From: Aurantimonas endophytica
GTDB taxonomy: Bacteria > Pseudomonadota > Alphaproteobacteria > Rhizobiales > Rhizobiaceae
Assembly (NCBI RefSeq): GCF_014196845.1
Contig: NZ_JACIEM010000001.1
Span: forward strand, 558,001-622,000
Direction: 5' to 3'
Length of the DNA: 64,000 bases
Shown here: positions 34,461 through 43,049 of the stretch, piece after piece
How the letters are laid out: each line of letters opens with the position of its first letter
Numbering within the stretch: the stretch's first letter is position 1
Position numbers and translations under genes: made by a program
Notes under the pieces: generated by a model
Databases searched by the model: none
What the model saw: only the letters and a program-made list of their open reading frames with translations
Told to the model about the DNA's origin: nothing

Positions 34461-34931
34461 ATGGCGCAGGACACCCCCGAGGATCTGCTGATCCTGGAGA
34501 CGACCAAGGGACGCGTGGTCATCCGGCTTCGCCCCGACCTGGCCCCGCGGCACGTCGCCCGGGTGAAGGAACTGGCGCGCGAAGGCTTCTATGACGGCGT
34601 GGTCTTCCACCGCGTCATCGACGGCTTCATGGCGCAGACCGGCGATCCCACCGGCACCGGCGCCGGCGGATCCGACAAGCCCGACCTCGTCGCCGAATTC
34701 ACCGCCGAGCCGCACAAGCGCGGCACGGTGTCGGCGGCCCGCACGGCCAATCCGAACTCGGCCAATTCCCAGTTCTACATCTGCTTCGATCGGGCCCCCT
34801 GGCTCGACAAGCAGTACAGCATCTGGGGCGAAGTGATCGAAGGCATGGAGAATGTCGACAAGATCAAGCGCGGCGAGCCGGTGACCGATCCCGACTCCAT
34901 CACCACGATGCGCGTCGCCGCCGACGTCTGA
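34461..34931 (+). CDS. Cytosolic cyclophilin-type peptidyl-prolyl isomerase
   Basis: A 156-residue cyclophilin without signal peptide. [27 protein letters not shown] opens the fold; [24 protein letters not shown] holds the catalytic arginine; [19 protein letters not shown] and [13 protein letters not shown] follow. Sequence similarity to the preceding gene is very high in the central part, indicating a duplication in which one copy gained or lost an export signal. AAGGAGAAC is a near-perfect Shine-Dalgarno 6 bases before the ATG. Queuosine genes follow on the same strand. Confidence 0.95.
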   Translation: MAQDTPEDLLILETTKGRVVIRLRPDLAPRHVARVKELAREGFYDGVVFHRVIDGFMAQTGDPTGTGAGGSDKPDLVAEFTAEPHKRGTVSAARTANPNSANSQFYICFDRAPWLDKQYSIWGEVIEGMENVDKIKRGEPVTDPDSITTMRVAADV

Positions 34932-35037
34932 GCGGCTGCCGGGCGACCCGGTTGACCGGCATTTCCCGCATCGGCTTCGCTTAATTGATCCCGGGGTCCG
35001 CAAGGGCCTCGGGATTTCCCATGAATGGACTGCCGCG

Positions 35038-36117
35038 ATGCGCGTCGACCAATTCGATTTCGAGCTTCCCGACGAGCTGATCGCCCTGCGCCCCGCGTCG
35101 CCGCGCGAGAGCGCCCGGCTGCTGACCGTGTCGGCCGAAGGCGCGCTCGCCGACCGCATGGTCGACGACCTGCCGTCGCTGGTCCAGCCCGGCGACGTGC
35201 TGGTCTTCAACGACACCCGCGTGATCCCCGCGCAGCTCGAAGGCCGCCGCATCGGCCGCGGGGCGGAAGAGCCCGTCGTGGGTGTAACGCTGCATCAGCG
35301 GCTCGACGCCTCCACCTGGAAAGCGTTCGTGCGTGGCGCGCGCAAGCTGCAGCCGGGCGACACGGTCCGCTTCGGCGCCGAAGGTCGTGTCTGCCTCCTC
35401 GGCACGCTCGACGCCGTCGTCCGGGAAAAGGGCGAGGGGGGCGAGGTAACCTTCGCCTTCGCCTTCCACGGGGCCGCGCTCGACGAGGCGATCGCCACCG
35501 TCGGCTCGATCCCGCTGCCGCCCTACATCGCCACCCGCCGACCGGTCGACGACGACGACCGGCGCGACTACCAGACCATCTATTCGCGGGAGGCTGGCGC
35601 CGTCGCGGCGCCGACGGCGGGGCTGCATTTCACCCCGTCGCTGATGGAGCGCCTAGCGGAACGCGGCGTCGCGACCGAATTCCTGACGCTGCATGTCGGC
35701 GCCGGCACTTTCCTGCCGATGAAGGCCGACGACACGCAGGACCATCGCATGCACGCCGAGACCGGCCATATCGACGCCGAAACCGCCGCGCGCCTGACCG
35801 AGGCGAAGCGCGCCGGCCGCCGCATCGTCGCCGTCGGCACGACCTCGCTGCGGCTGCTCGAAAGCGCGGCGGCCGAGGACGGTAGCATCTCGCCGTTTTC
35901 CGGATCGACGGAAATTTTCATCACCCCCGGCTACCGCTTCAAGGCCGTCGACCGGCTGATGACGAATTTCCACCTGCCGCGCTCGACGCTGTTCATGCTG
36001 GTTTCCGCCTTCTCGGGACTGGCGACGATGCAGGCGGCTTATGCCCACGCGATCGCCGGCGGCTATCGCTTCTATTCCTACGGGGATGCCTGCCTTCTCG
36101 ATCGGACGGGCGCATGA
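35038..36117 (+). CDS. queA: S-adenosylmethionine:tRNA ribosyltransferase-isomerase
   Basis: A 359-residue enzyme that turns preQ1 in tRNA into epoxyqueuosine. N-terminal [39 protein letters not shown], the conserved [10 protein letters not shown] and [14 protein letters not shown], and [15 protein letters not shown] near the end are all family signatures. It overlaps tgt by four bases (ATGA), so translation is coupled with the preceding pathway step. Together with tgt it supplies queuosine modification of GUN-anticodon tRNAs. Confidence 0.97.
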   Translation: MRVDQFDFELPDELIALRPASPRESARLLTVSAEGALADRMVDDLPSLVQPGDVLVFNDTRVIPAQLEGRRIGRGAEEPVVGVTLHQRLDASTWKAFVRGARKLQPGDTVRFGAEGRVCLLGTLDAVVREKGEGGEVTFAFAFHGAALDEAIATVGSIPLPPYIATRRPVDDDDRRDYQTIYSREAGAVAAPTAGLHFTPSLMERLAERGVATEFLTLHVGAGTFLPMKADDTQDHRMHAETGHIDAETAARLTEAKRAGRRIVAVGTTSLRLLESAAAEDGSISPFSGSTEIFITPGYRFKAVDRLMTNFHLPRSTLFMLVSAFSGLATMQAAYAHAIAGGYRFYSYGDACLLDRTGA

Positions 36118-37244
36118 GCCAGCATTTCCAGTTCCAGCTGACGGCAACCGACGGCAAGGCCCGGCGCGGCGAGATCACCATGCCGCGCGGCACCGTGCGT
36201 ACCCCGGCCTTCATGCCGGTGGGCACCGCCGGCACGGTCAAGGCGATGTATCTCGACCAGGTTCGCGACCTCGGCTGCGACATCATCCTCGGCAATGTCT
36301 ACCATCTGATGCTGCGGCCGGGTGCGGAACGCGTCGCGCGGCTCGGCGGCCTGCACGAGTTCGCCCGGTGGCCGCATCCGATTCTGACGGATTCCGGCGG
36401 CTTCCAGGTCATGTCCCTCGCGGCCCTGCGCAAGCTCGACGAGAAGGGCGTTAAGTTCCGCTCGCATCTCGATGGCTCGGAACATGCACTAACCCCGGAA
36501 CGCTCGATCGAGATCCAGGGGCTCCTCGACAGCGACATCCAGATGCAGCTCGACGAATGCATCCGGCTGCCGGCCGAACGGGCAGAGATCGAGCGGGCGA
36601 TGGAGATGTCGCTGCGCTGGGCCGAGCGCTGCGCCGTGGCCTTCGGCGACCAGCCTGGCAAGGCGATGTTCGGCATCGTCCAGGGCGGCGATGTCATCGA
36701 CCTGCGTATACGGTCTGCCCAGCGTCTCGCCGCGATGGATCTGAAGGGCTATGCCGTCGGCGGCCTGGCGGTGGGCGAGCCGCAGGCGGTGATGCTGGCG
36801 ACGCTCGACGAGACCCTGCCGGTGCTGCCGGCGGACAAGCCCCGCTATCTGATGGGTGTCGGCACGCCGCAGGACATATTGCGATCGGTGGCGCGTGGCA
36901 TCGACATGTTCGACTGCGTGATGCCGACCAGATCCGGCCGGCACGGCCTTGCCTTCACCCGCTTCGGCAAGGTCAACCTGAAGAACGCCCGCCACGCTGA
37001 AGACAAGCGCCCGCTCGACGAAACCTCTGACTGCCCTGCCTCGCGGGACTATTCGCGGGCGTATCTCCACCATCTCGTCCGCTCCAACGAGGCGCTCGCC
37101 TCGATGCTGCTGACCTGGAACAATCTCGCCTACTACCAGTCGCTGATGGCCGGCATCCGCGCCGCCATCGAATCCGGCACGTTCGAGGCGTTCGCCGCGA
37201 GCACCGAGGAAGCCTGGGCGCAGGGCGACCTGCCGGCGCTGTGA
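36114..37244 (+). CDS. tgt: tRNA-guanine transglycosylase with a degenerate zinc site
   Basis: A 376-residue enzyme exchanging guanine-34 for preQ1. TIM-barrel active site intact: Asp93 in [19 protein letters not shown] (215-222), and the nucleophile Asp267 in [13 protein letters not shown]. The zinc site, normally Cys-x-Cys-x2-Cys ... His, reads Ser305, Cys307, Ser310 and Asn336, with the spacing 2-3-26 of characterised enzymes preserved, so three of four ligands are missing. The frame is otherwise uninterrupted and normal in length, arguing against a pseudogene. Coupled to queA by an ATGA overlap. Confidence 0.95.
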   Translation: MSQHFQFQLTATDGKARRGEITMPRGTVRTPAFMPVGTAGTVKAMYLDQVRDLGCDIILGNVYHLMLRPGAERVARLGGLHEFARWPHPILTDSGGFQVMSLAALRKLDEKGVKFRSHLDGSEHALTPERSIEIQGLLDSDIQMQLDECIRLPAERAEIERAMEMSLRWAERCAVAFGDQPGKAMFGIVQGGDVIDLRIRSAQRLAAMDLKGYAVGGLAVGEPQAVMLATLDETLPVLPADKPRYLMGVGTPQDILRSVARGIDMFDCVMPTRSGRHGLAFTRFGKVNLKNARHAEDKRPLDETSDCPASRDYSRAYLHHLVRSNEALASMLLTWNNLAYYQSLMAGIRAAIESGTFEAFAASTEEAWAQGDLPAL

Positions 37245-37289
37245 GGAGGCACGCTCCGTCACAGCAATTGCATTGTGGAAAGAAAAGAA

Positions 37290-37312
37290 AAGGGAGGCCA
37301 TAGGCCTCCCTT
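37290..37312. terminator. Intrinsic terminator between tgt and the DUF1236 gene
   Basis: AAGGGAGGCC, loop ATA, GGCCTCCCTT: a perfect 10-bp stem. On the minus strand it is followed by TTCTTTTC, so it is best placed to end the DUF1236 transcript; on the plus strand it may also stop queA-tgt. Confidence 0.85.
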
Positions 37313-37338
37313 CCATCGTCCTGCTCGGATCTGTGCGG

Positions 37339-37656
37339 TCAGTCGATGATCTGCACGATGTTGCGATTCTCGTCGACCAGGACGGTGTGGCCGTCGATCA
37401 CCGTGTACTGGTAGGCTGGGACGCCGACTTCTTCCGGCAGCCGGTACAGCGGCACCGGCTCCGGCAATGGCGCACCGACGATCACGTCAAAGCCGTCCGG
37501 GGCCACTATCGAGGTGGTCTGCTCCCGGGTCACGTAGGTACGGATCGAATCGATCTGTGGCTCCTCGATCGTTGTGGTGGTCACGGTCGTAGTGGTCTGT
37601 GCCGTTGCACTGCCGGCAAGAAGGGCGAGTCCGGCCGCGATCAGAAGACTTTTCAT
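37339..37656 (-). CDS. DUF1236-like secreted protein
   Basis: A 105-residue exported protein. Signal peptide MKSLLIAAGLALLAGSATAQ, then a threonine-rich stretch (TTTTVTTTTIEE) and a C-terminal domain with YRLPEEVGVPAYQYTVIDGH and TVLVDENRNIVQIID, the pattern of DUF1236 proteins common in rhizobia and of unknown function. A GAGGAG Shine-Dalgarno lies 8 bases before the ATG at 37656; an upstream ATG at 37671 is less good. It has its own terminator. No cysteine. Confidence 0.8.
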   Translation of the reverse strand: MKSLLIAAGLALLAGSATAQTTTTVTTTTIEEPQIDSIRTYVTREQTTSIVAPDGFDVIVGAPLPEPVPLYRLPEEVGVPAYQYTVIDGHTVLVDENRNIVQIID

Positions 37657-37816
37657 CGTGGTTCTCCTCATTGGCGTGGTCAGGCTAACGGTGGGGCCGG
37701 GGAACCGTTCCCGCTGCACCGCAGGAGCTGGGGCGCCACCGCTTGCTGCACCGGTCGCCGGGCCAAGCGCCGTCCTCGCTCCTTGCGGCGTTCGTCTCAG
37801 GCCGACGTCGGCGGAC

Positions 37817-38047
37817 TCAGTCGTCGTTGGACGAGTTGAGGTCCTCGGGCCGGCGTCCCGTTTCGGCCCTCACGACCCGCGCCACGACCTCGCGCCGGCC
37901 CGTGGCGTGGTCCGCCTGGATAATGTCGATTTCCATGGGGACGCCGAGTTCGGCCGCTCGTTGGAGCGCGTCGTTGAGGGCTGCAGTGCTCGCCTCGACG
38001 GCATTAATCGCCGCTCTGGCGGCGGGTTCGTTCAGATGATGGTCCAT
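37817..38047 (-). CDS. Short protein of unknown function
   Basis: A 76-residue acidic protein starting MDHHLNEPAARAAINAV. A predicted amphipathic helix (residues 8-34) is followed by a beta-strand-like segment (MEIDIIQADHATGRREVVARVV) and an acidic end (DLNSSNDD). No signal peptide, membrane segment or recognised domain. The ribosome binding site is weak, so the start could differ. It lies 247 bases downstream of the dsbA-like gene and 160 bases upstream of the DUF1236 gene on the same strand. The stop-free, compositionally protein-like frame argues it is real, but weakly. Confidence 0.5.
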   Translation of the reverse strand: MDHHLNEPAARAAINAVEASTAALNDALQRAAELGVPMEIDIIQADHATGRREVVARVVRAETGRRPEDLNSSNDD

Positions 38048-38294
38048 ACACCAGACATGGACCGGACGCGGGCTTCGGCAAGCACTCGGCAGCGTGGCCA
38101 CTGCGGCCGCAACTCGGCTTCACGGGCCCGCCCGGGAGCCGCTGCCCGGGGCAAACGACTATTCCGGAGTCCACGAGAAGGGTCACCGCCGCCAGAGGGG
38201 ATCCGTCGAGCGGGCGCGTGAAGCCAGTTCCGGCAAGCTGCGCCACGTCCAACTCCGCAACCTTCCGTCCGCGGCAGTCTCGGTGCAGGGCGTC
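38048..38294. other. Intergenic region after the thiol-redox operon
   Basis: 247 bases. A GC-rich inverted repeat (CCCGGG twice around an 8-base centre, about 38129-38151) could help end the operon transcript, but it has no T-run. No coding sequence with a ribosome site was found. Confidence 0.4.
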
Positions 38295-38909
38295 TCAGCC
38301 GGCTCTCGCCTGGGCGATGGCCTGCTTCATGTCGGCCGGCGCCACCACGCCGGGGAAGAGCACCGTCCCGACGACGTAGGCCGGCGTTCCCATCAGGCCG
38401 AAATTCTCCGCCTGGGCGCTGTTGCGCTCGAGGATGCCGTTGATCCGGTAGCTGTCGGCATCGTAGGCGGCGTTGAGGGCCGCGATCTTGAAGCCGGCCT
38501 CGGTCAGCGTCGTCTCGACCTGCTGCGGCGTCAGCCGTCCGGGGGTGGCCATCAGCGCCGCCAGCGCCTTCGGGTGATGCGCGCCGGCGGCAAGCGTCAG
38601 GCGGGAGGCGTAGAGCGAGGCCGGTCCGAAGATCGGCCAGTCCTTCATCACGTGGCGGATGCCGCCATCCTCGCGCACCAGCTTGACGACGTCGGGATGG
38701 GACTGCTTGCAGTAGGGGCACTGGTAATCGAAGAACTCCACGATGGTGACGTCGCCATCCTTGTTGCCGAGCACCGGCACTTCGGGGTCGAACAGCACGG
38801 CCTCCTTCGACATCGGATCGGGCGCAGCGGACGCGGCCCGGGCGATCAGCGGCGTCGCGCCGATCGCGAAAGTGGCGATCAGCAGGCTGCGGCGGTCGAT
38901 CATGGTCAT
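38295..38909 (-). CDS. Periplasmic thioredoxin-fold oxidoreductase, DsbA/DsbG/ScsC-like (CPYC)
   Basis: 204 residues with an export signal (MTMIDRRSLLIATFAIGATPLIARA; a twin Arg without the full Tat motif). The active site CPYC is at residues 64-67 in VEFFDYQCPYCKQSHPD, and the cis-proline loop is GTPAYVVG. CPYC is the active site of DsbG and of ScsC rather than the CPHC of DsbA, suggesting reductase or isomerase activity. A helical insertion with LTPQQVETTLTEAG is typical of this clade. Its ATG overlaps the stop of the preceding L,D-transpeptidase gene (ATGA), so the two are translated together. Last gene of the five-gene operon beginning with dsbD. Confidence 0.9.
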   Translation of the reverse strand: MTMIDRRSLLIATFAIGATPLIARAASAAPDPMSKEAVLFDPEVPVLGNKDGDVTIVEFFDYQCPYCKQSHPDVVKLVREDGGIRHVMKDWPIFGPASLYASRLTLAAGAHHPKALAALMATPGRLTPQQVETTLTEAGFKIAALNAAYDADSYRINGILERNSAQAENFGLMGTPAYVVGTVLFPGVVAPADMKQAIAQARAG

Positions 38910-39613
38910 GTCGGGTTTCCTTCGGCGTTGGATTGCGGCTGGCCATCCGGCCCGAGCACGACGATCCGGGTTTTCGGCGGTACCCGCCGGTTGAGGTCGA
39001 TGACGTCCTGGTTGAGCATGCGGATGCAGCCCGACGAGACGGCCTGGCCGATCGACCATTCCTGGTTGGTCCCGTGGATGCGATAGAGCGTGTCGCGCCC
39101 GCCCTTGAACAGATAGAGGGCGCGGGCGCCAAGCGGATTTTCGATGCCGCCCTCCATGCCCTGGCGCAGCTCCCCGCCGTATTTTTCCGGCTCGCGCTCG
39201 ATCATTCCCTTTGTCGGGGTCCAGCGCGGCCATTCGGCCTTGCGCTCGATGATGCCCTCGCCGGTAAATTCGAGGCCGGCCTGGCCGACGCCGACGCCGT
39301 AGCGCATCGCCCGGCCGTTCTCCATGACGAGATAGAGGAAGCGGGCGTGCGGATCGACGACGACCGTGCCGACCGGCTCGTCGGTGGCGTAGTCGACCAC
39401 CTGCCTTATGTTGCGCGGGTCCATGCGCGCCGGGTCGACCGCGGGAATGTCCCAGCCGTCGTCCTCCACCGCCCCGTACATCTGGGCGATCCGCGGGTCG
39501 GTCGGCGGCGGGGTCGGGGCGTAGGCGATCGGCGCCGGGTCGGTCGTGGAACAGGCGGCGAGCGCCAGTCCCGCGACCACGAGCATGGCGGCTCGCGGCA
39601 ATGTCTTGAGCAT
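38906..39613 (-). CDS. L,D-transpeptidase lipoprotein, second copy (YkuD/ErfK family)
   Basis: 235 residues. Lipoprotein signal ending LALAAC (lipidated Cys21). The catalytic YkuD domain covers about residues 80-222: VVVDPHARFLYLV, His180 in YRIHGTNQEWSIG and Cys196 in SSGCIRMLNQDVIDL, with the usual H-x14-16-S-x-G-C arrangement. Such enzymes form 3-3 peptidoglycan crosslinks or attach proteins to peptidoglycan. The mature protein holds no cysteine other than the lipid-anchoring and catalytic ones. Strong identity with the neighbouring copy at 39648-40328 indicates duplication. Start at 39613; stop overlaps the CPYC oxidoreductase start. Confidence 0.93.
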   Translation of the reverse strand: MLKTLPRAAMLVVAGLALAACSTTDPAPIAYAPTPPPTDPRIAQMYGAVEDDGWDIPAVDPARMDPRNIRQVVDYATDEPVGTVVVDPHARFLYLVMENGRAMRYGVGVGQAGLEFTGEGIIERKAEWPRWTPTKGMIEREPEKYGGELRQGMEGGIENPLGARALYLFKGGRDTLYRIHGTNQEWSIGQAVSSGCIRMLNQDVIDLNRRVPPKTRIVVLGPDGQPQSNAEGNPT

Positions 39614-39647
39614 GTCTGTCTTCCTGGGTCTGGTCGAGGGACGGTGG

Positions 39648-40328
39648 CTAGGCGAGGGGGTTCGGCGCACTGCGCACGACCACCTCGGCCCCGACGGGAA
39701 CGCGGTTTTCGAGATCGATGACGTCCTGGTTGAACATCCGGATGCAGCCGGACGAGACCGAGCGACCGATCGTCGACGGCTCGTTGGTGCCGTGGATCCG
39801 GTAGTAGGTGTCGCGGCCGCCGCGGTAGAGATAGAGGGCGCGGGCGCCGAGCGGGTTGCCGAGCCCGCCATCGACGCCGCCGGCATAGGGGCCGAACCGC
39901 TCCGGCTCGCGCTTCAGCATGTTGGGTGTCGGCGTCCAGCCCGGCCATTCGGCCTTGCGGGCGACTGTGGCGTTGCCGGCGAAGGCGAAGCCCGCCTTGC
40001 CGACGCCGACCCGGTAGCGCATCGCTTTGCCGTCCGCCTCGACGAGGTAGAGGAAATGCGCCGCCGGATCGACGACGATCGTGCCGGGCGCTTCCGGGCC
40101 GGTGAAGTCGATGATCTGGCGCTGGTTCTCTTCGGTGAGGTGTGCCGCCGGGATCGCGGGGATGGCACGCCCGTCATCCTCGAACGCGGCATAGCGCGGG
40201 TCGCCGACGGCAGCCGGGGCGGCATAGCCGAGCGCCGAGCGGGACATGTCCCCGACGGTCGAGCACCCCGCCATCGTGAGCAGCGTCACGGCGAGGACGC
40301 CGGCGCGGTGGATGCTGGTGAAATTCAT
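39648..40328 (-). CDS. L,D-transpeptidase lipoprotein, first copy (YkuD/ErfK family)
   Basis: 226 residues. A lipoprotein-like signal ends TMAGC (Cys22). The YkuD domain has TIVVDPAAHFLYLV, KAEWPGWTPTPNM, His179 in YRIHGTNEPSTIG and catalytic Cys195 in SSGCIRMFNQDVIDL. No other cysteine is present in the mature protein. It begins one base after the stop of the TlpA-like gene, so translation is almost certainly coupled. Thirty-four bases separate it from the second copy. Closely similar paralogue of the next gene; the two differ mainly in the N-terminal linker and the C-terminal tail. Confidence 0.93.
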   Translation of the reverse strand: MNFTSIHRAGVLAVTLLTMAGCSTVGDMSRSALGYAAPAAVGDPRYAAFEDDGRAIPAIPAAHLTEENQRQIIDFTGPEAPGTIVVDPAAHFLYLVEADGKAMRYRVGVGKAGFAFAGNATVARKAEWPGWTPTPNMLKREPERFGPYAGGVDGGLGNPLGARALYLYRGGRDTYYRIHGTNEPSTIGRSVSSGCIRMFNQDVIDLENRVPVGAEVVVRSAPNPLA

Positions 40329-40329
40329 G

Positions 40330-41130
40330 TCAGTTCGCCTTGGCGCTGTCGATTCCCGCCGCGAGGGCTTCGCGCGAGATCTCTCCGAAATGCAGCGAGC
40401 GGAGGGTCCCGCTCGCGTCGAGGAACAGCGTCGCCGGATAGCCCGCGACGCTGTAATGCCGTGCCAGCGCAAACCCCTGGTCCAGGAGGACATGGTTGAT
40501 GGAGAGCGCGGCGTCGGCCATGAACTGCGACACGGCGTGCGCGCTTTCCCCCTGGTTGGCGAAGACGAACACCGCGTCGTCGCGCTCCGCGGCCATCGTC
40601 GCCATCATCGGCATCTCGCGCCGGCACGGCGGGCACCACGTCGCCCAGAGATTGATAACGACCGGCTTGCCGGCGAAGTCCGACAGAGGCTGCTCGGCGC
40701 CGTCCAGCATCGCGAAGCTCTCGGCCGGCGCGGCGAGCGCGGTGGTGGTAGCGACCAGCTGCCAGGCGGTGTTCCAGACCACGAAGGCGCCGGCCAGCGC
40801 GCCGATCGACCAGGCCCGCAGGCGAACGTCCCGGAAGACGTAGAGCGTGGTGAGCAGCGCGGCGGCGAGGCCGGCCCATAGGGAGAAGCCGCCTTCGCGA
40901 ATGCTGAAGATCCTGAGCGGTTCGGGCGCGAAGGTCTCCCAGTGCAGGGCGACATGCCCGAGCCGGGCGGCGACCAGGCCGATCGGCACGATCGCCAGCG
41001 ACCAGTTGCCCAGCCGGTCGTCGACGCGGCGCGAGAGGATGGCGGCGACGGCGAGAAAGGCGACGAAGCCGATGATCGCCGCCAGACGGTCTCCAGCGAA
41101 GACCAGCGGCCCGAGCGTCAAAGCGGTCAT
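40330..41130 (-). CDS. Membrane-anchored TlpA-like thioredoxin with Lgt-like N-terminal membrane domain
   Basis: 266 residues. About four N-terminal membrane helices (roughly 12-32, 44-62, 83-98, 108-130) resemble a shortened prolipoprotein diacylglyceryl transferase, including a VAARLGHVALHWETF segment and SLWAGLAAALL. The C-terminal periplasmic thioredoxin domain (about 137-260) has the TlpA/ResA active site WCPPC (Cys166, Cys169) and cis-Pro in VAGYPATLFLD. The likely role is a membrane-tethered reductant fed by DsbD, like ScsD of the Scs system. The Lgt-like part lacks enough length for me to assume transferase activity. One base separates it from dsbD upstream and one from the transpeptidase downstream. 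Confidence 0.88.
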   Translation of the reverse strand: MTALTLGPLVFAGDRLAAIIGFVAFLAVAAILSRRVDDRLGNWSLAIVPIGLVAARLGHVALHWETFAPEPLRIFSIREGGFSLWAGLAAALLTTLYVFRDVRLRAWSIGALAGAFVVWNTAWQLVATTTALAAPAESFAMLDGAEQPLSDFAGKPVVINLWATWCPPCRREMPMMATMAAERDDAVFVFANQGESAHAVSQFMADAALSINHVLLDQGFALARHYSVAGYPATLFLDASGTLRSLHFGEISREALAAGIDSAKAN

Positions 41131-41131
41131 G

Positions 41132-43009
41132 TCAGTTGCCCCCCGCTAGGCGGACGCGCTCAAGGAAGTCCTCGGCGGCAATCTCGCCGACGACGCGCGA
41201 GCCGGGCGCCTCCGCGCCATCGGGATCGAGGAAGAGCATGGTCGGCGGCCCGACGACGGACAGCTCCGACATCAGTGCCGTGGTTCCCGGCCGCTCGTCG
41301 GTAACGTCAGCTTTCAGCAGCCGGTAGCCGCCGAGCCGTGCCTGCACCCGCGGATCGTCGAACACCTCGCGCTCGATGACGTCGCAGCTGACGCACCAGT
41401 CCGCGGTGAAATACAGCAGCGTCGGCCGGTCGCCGGCGGCGATCGCTTCGGCCACGGCCTCGGGCGCCGCGACCGTGTCGAAGCGGAGAGTTCCGGCGGA
41501 TCGTGCCGTGCCGTTCGAGGCCAGGGGCGCAAGCGGGCGCAGGGGATCGTTTGCCCCGGCGACCGCGCCGACGGCGAGCGTGCCGCCATAGATCAGCGCC
41601 AGCATGCCGGCGGTCTGGCCGAGCCGGCGCACGACGCCGCGCGGGCCGCTGCGGCCGCCGAGCCCGCCCAGCGCCACCCCGACGCCGATCAGCAGCGCGG
41701 CCCAGAGCCACAGCGAGACGACGGGCGGCAGGATGCGGCCGATCATCCAGATCGCCAGCGCCAGGAAGGCGATGCCGAAGGCGCGGGTGACCACCTGCAT
41801 CCAGGGTCCCGCCTTGGGCAAGATTCCCGCACCGAACGTGCCGAAGGCGATCAGCGGCACGCCTTGGCCGAGGCCGAGCGCGAAGAGCGCCGCGGCGCCG
41901 AGGCCGACGTCACCGGTCTGGCCGATATAGATGAGCGCCCCGGCGAGCGGCGCGGTGACGCAGGGGCCGACGATCAGCGCCGAGGTGAAGCCGAGCGCCG
42001 CGGTCGAGCCGATCCCGCCGCGCCCGGTCGTGGCGCCGGCAACGGCATTGGTCCAGGCGCTCGGCAGCCGCAGTTCGAACAGGCCGAACATCGACAGCGC
42101 CAGCCCGGCGAAGACCAGCGACACGGCGATGATCGCCGGCGTCGATTGCAGCGCCATCTGCAGGTTCTGTCCGGACCAGGCCGCAGCGACGCCCAGCAGC
42201 CCGAAGGCCGACGCCATGGCCAGCACATAGACCGAGGAGTGCGCCAGCCCGCGCCTCGCCGAGGGACGGCCCGCCTGTCGGCCGAGCTGGCCGGCGAGGA
42301 TCGGATACATCGGGAAGACGCACGGGGTGAAGGCGAGGCCGAGGCCGAGCAGGAAGAACATGGCGACCGCAAAGGCCGCACCGCCGTCGTCGAGCAGCGA
42401 TGCGACGAGGCCGCCGGAAGCGCCGTCGATCCGGATACCCGAGCCGGCGACAGGGGTCGCTGCGGGCAAATTGGTGACCACGGTGCCGGCGTCGGCCGCG
42501 GCGAAGGCCCCGCGGACCCCGGATTGGGTCGGCCGCTCGGATCCGCCATTGGCGGGATCCGCCAGGGACTGTCCCGGCGCGGCCGGGTCGCCTTGCGCCG
42601 CCAGCTGGATCGTCCGCGTCACCGGCCGGTAGCAGATGCCGTTTTCCTGGCAGCCCTGATACGACACCGCGATTGCGCTCGTCCCGGCCGGAACCGGACC
42701 GAGCGCCGCCGTCGCCGCGTCGTGGAAGACCTCCATCGGGCCGAAATTGGGGTCGTCCTTGGTCTCGCCGCGCGGCATGTCGAGCGCGACGGCTTCGCCC
42801 GACGGGGTCGCCGCCGCAATCCTGTCGCGATAAAGGTAGTAACCCTCTACGATCGCCCAGCGAAGTTCGGTGCTGCCGGTGGCGTTCGCTGTGCTGGTCA
42901 GGGCAAAGGCCTGTTCGACCGGCAGCGGCTCCGTCTGCGCACGGGCCGCGACGGGTGCGCCGATGCTGACGGCCATGATGGCCGCGGCCAGGATGTTTCT
43001 GATCGCCAT
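41132..43009 (-). CDS. dsbD: Thiol:disulfide interchange protein DsbD
   Basis: A 625-residue transmembrane electron conveyor that passes reducing power from cytosolic thioredoxin to periplasmic thiol proteins. Signal peptide 1-24. N-terminal DsbD-alpha domain with Cys120 and Cys126 (GCQENGICY). Eight-helix core with redox Cys230 (FTPCVFPMYP) and Cys350 (VGPCVTAPLAG). C-terminal thioredoxin domain with Cys539-x-x-Cys542 (ADWCVSC). All six redox cysteines are present. First gene of the minus-strand operon; GGAGAGG Shine-Dalgarno just before the ATG. The upstream region carries the palindromic operator shared with the two-component genes. Confidence 0.96.
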   Translation of the reverse strand: MAIRNILAAAIMAVSIGAPVAARAQTEPLPVEQAFALTSTANATGSTELRWAIVEGYYLYRDRIAAATPSGEAVALDMPRGETKDDPNFGPMEVFHDAATAALGPVPAGTSAIAVSYQGCQENGICYRPVTRTIQLAAQGDPAAPGQSLADPANGGSERPTQSGVRGAFAAADAGTVVTNLPAATPVAGSGIRIDGASGGLVASLLDDGGAAFAVAMFFLLGLGLAFTPCVFPMYPILAGQLGRQAGRPSARRGLAHSSVYVLAMASAFGLLGVAAAWSGQNLQMALQSTPAIIAVSLVFAGLALSMFGLFELRLPSAWTNAVAGATTGRGGIGSTAALGFTSALIVGPCVTAPLAGALIYIGQTGDVGLGAAALFALGLGQGVPLIAFGTFGAGILPKAGPWMQVVTRAFGIAFLALAIWMIGRILPPVVSLWLWAALLIGVGVALGGLGGRSGPRGVVRRLGQTAGMLALIYGGTLAVGAVAGANDPLRPLAPLASNGTARSAGTLRFDTVAAPEAVAEAIAAGDRPTLLYFTADWCVSCDVIEREVFDDPRVQARLGGYRLLKADVTDERPGTTALMSELSVVGPPTMLFLDPDGAEAPGSRVVGEIAAEDFLERVRLAGGN

Positions 43010-43049
43010 GAACCTCTCCGGTCGACTGCTCGAACCGGGTGGTCGGCCG

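Noticed and set aside
36114-37244. tgt as a decaying pseudogene because of the lost zinc ligands
   Set aside because: The frame is intact, length normal, active-site residues conserved, and translation coupled to queA; substitutions are limited to the zinc site.
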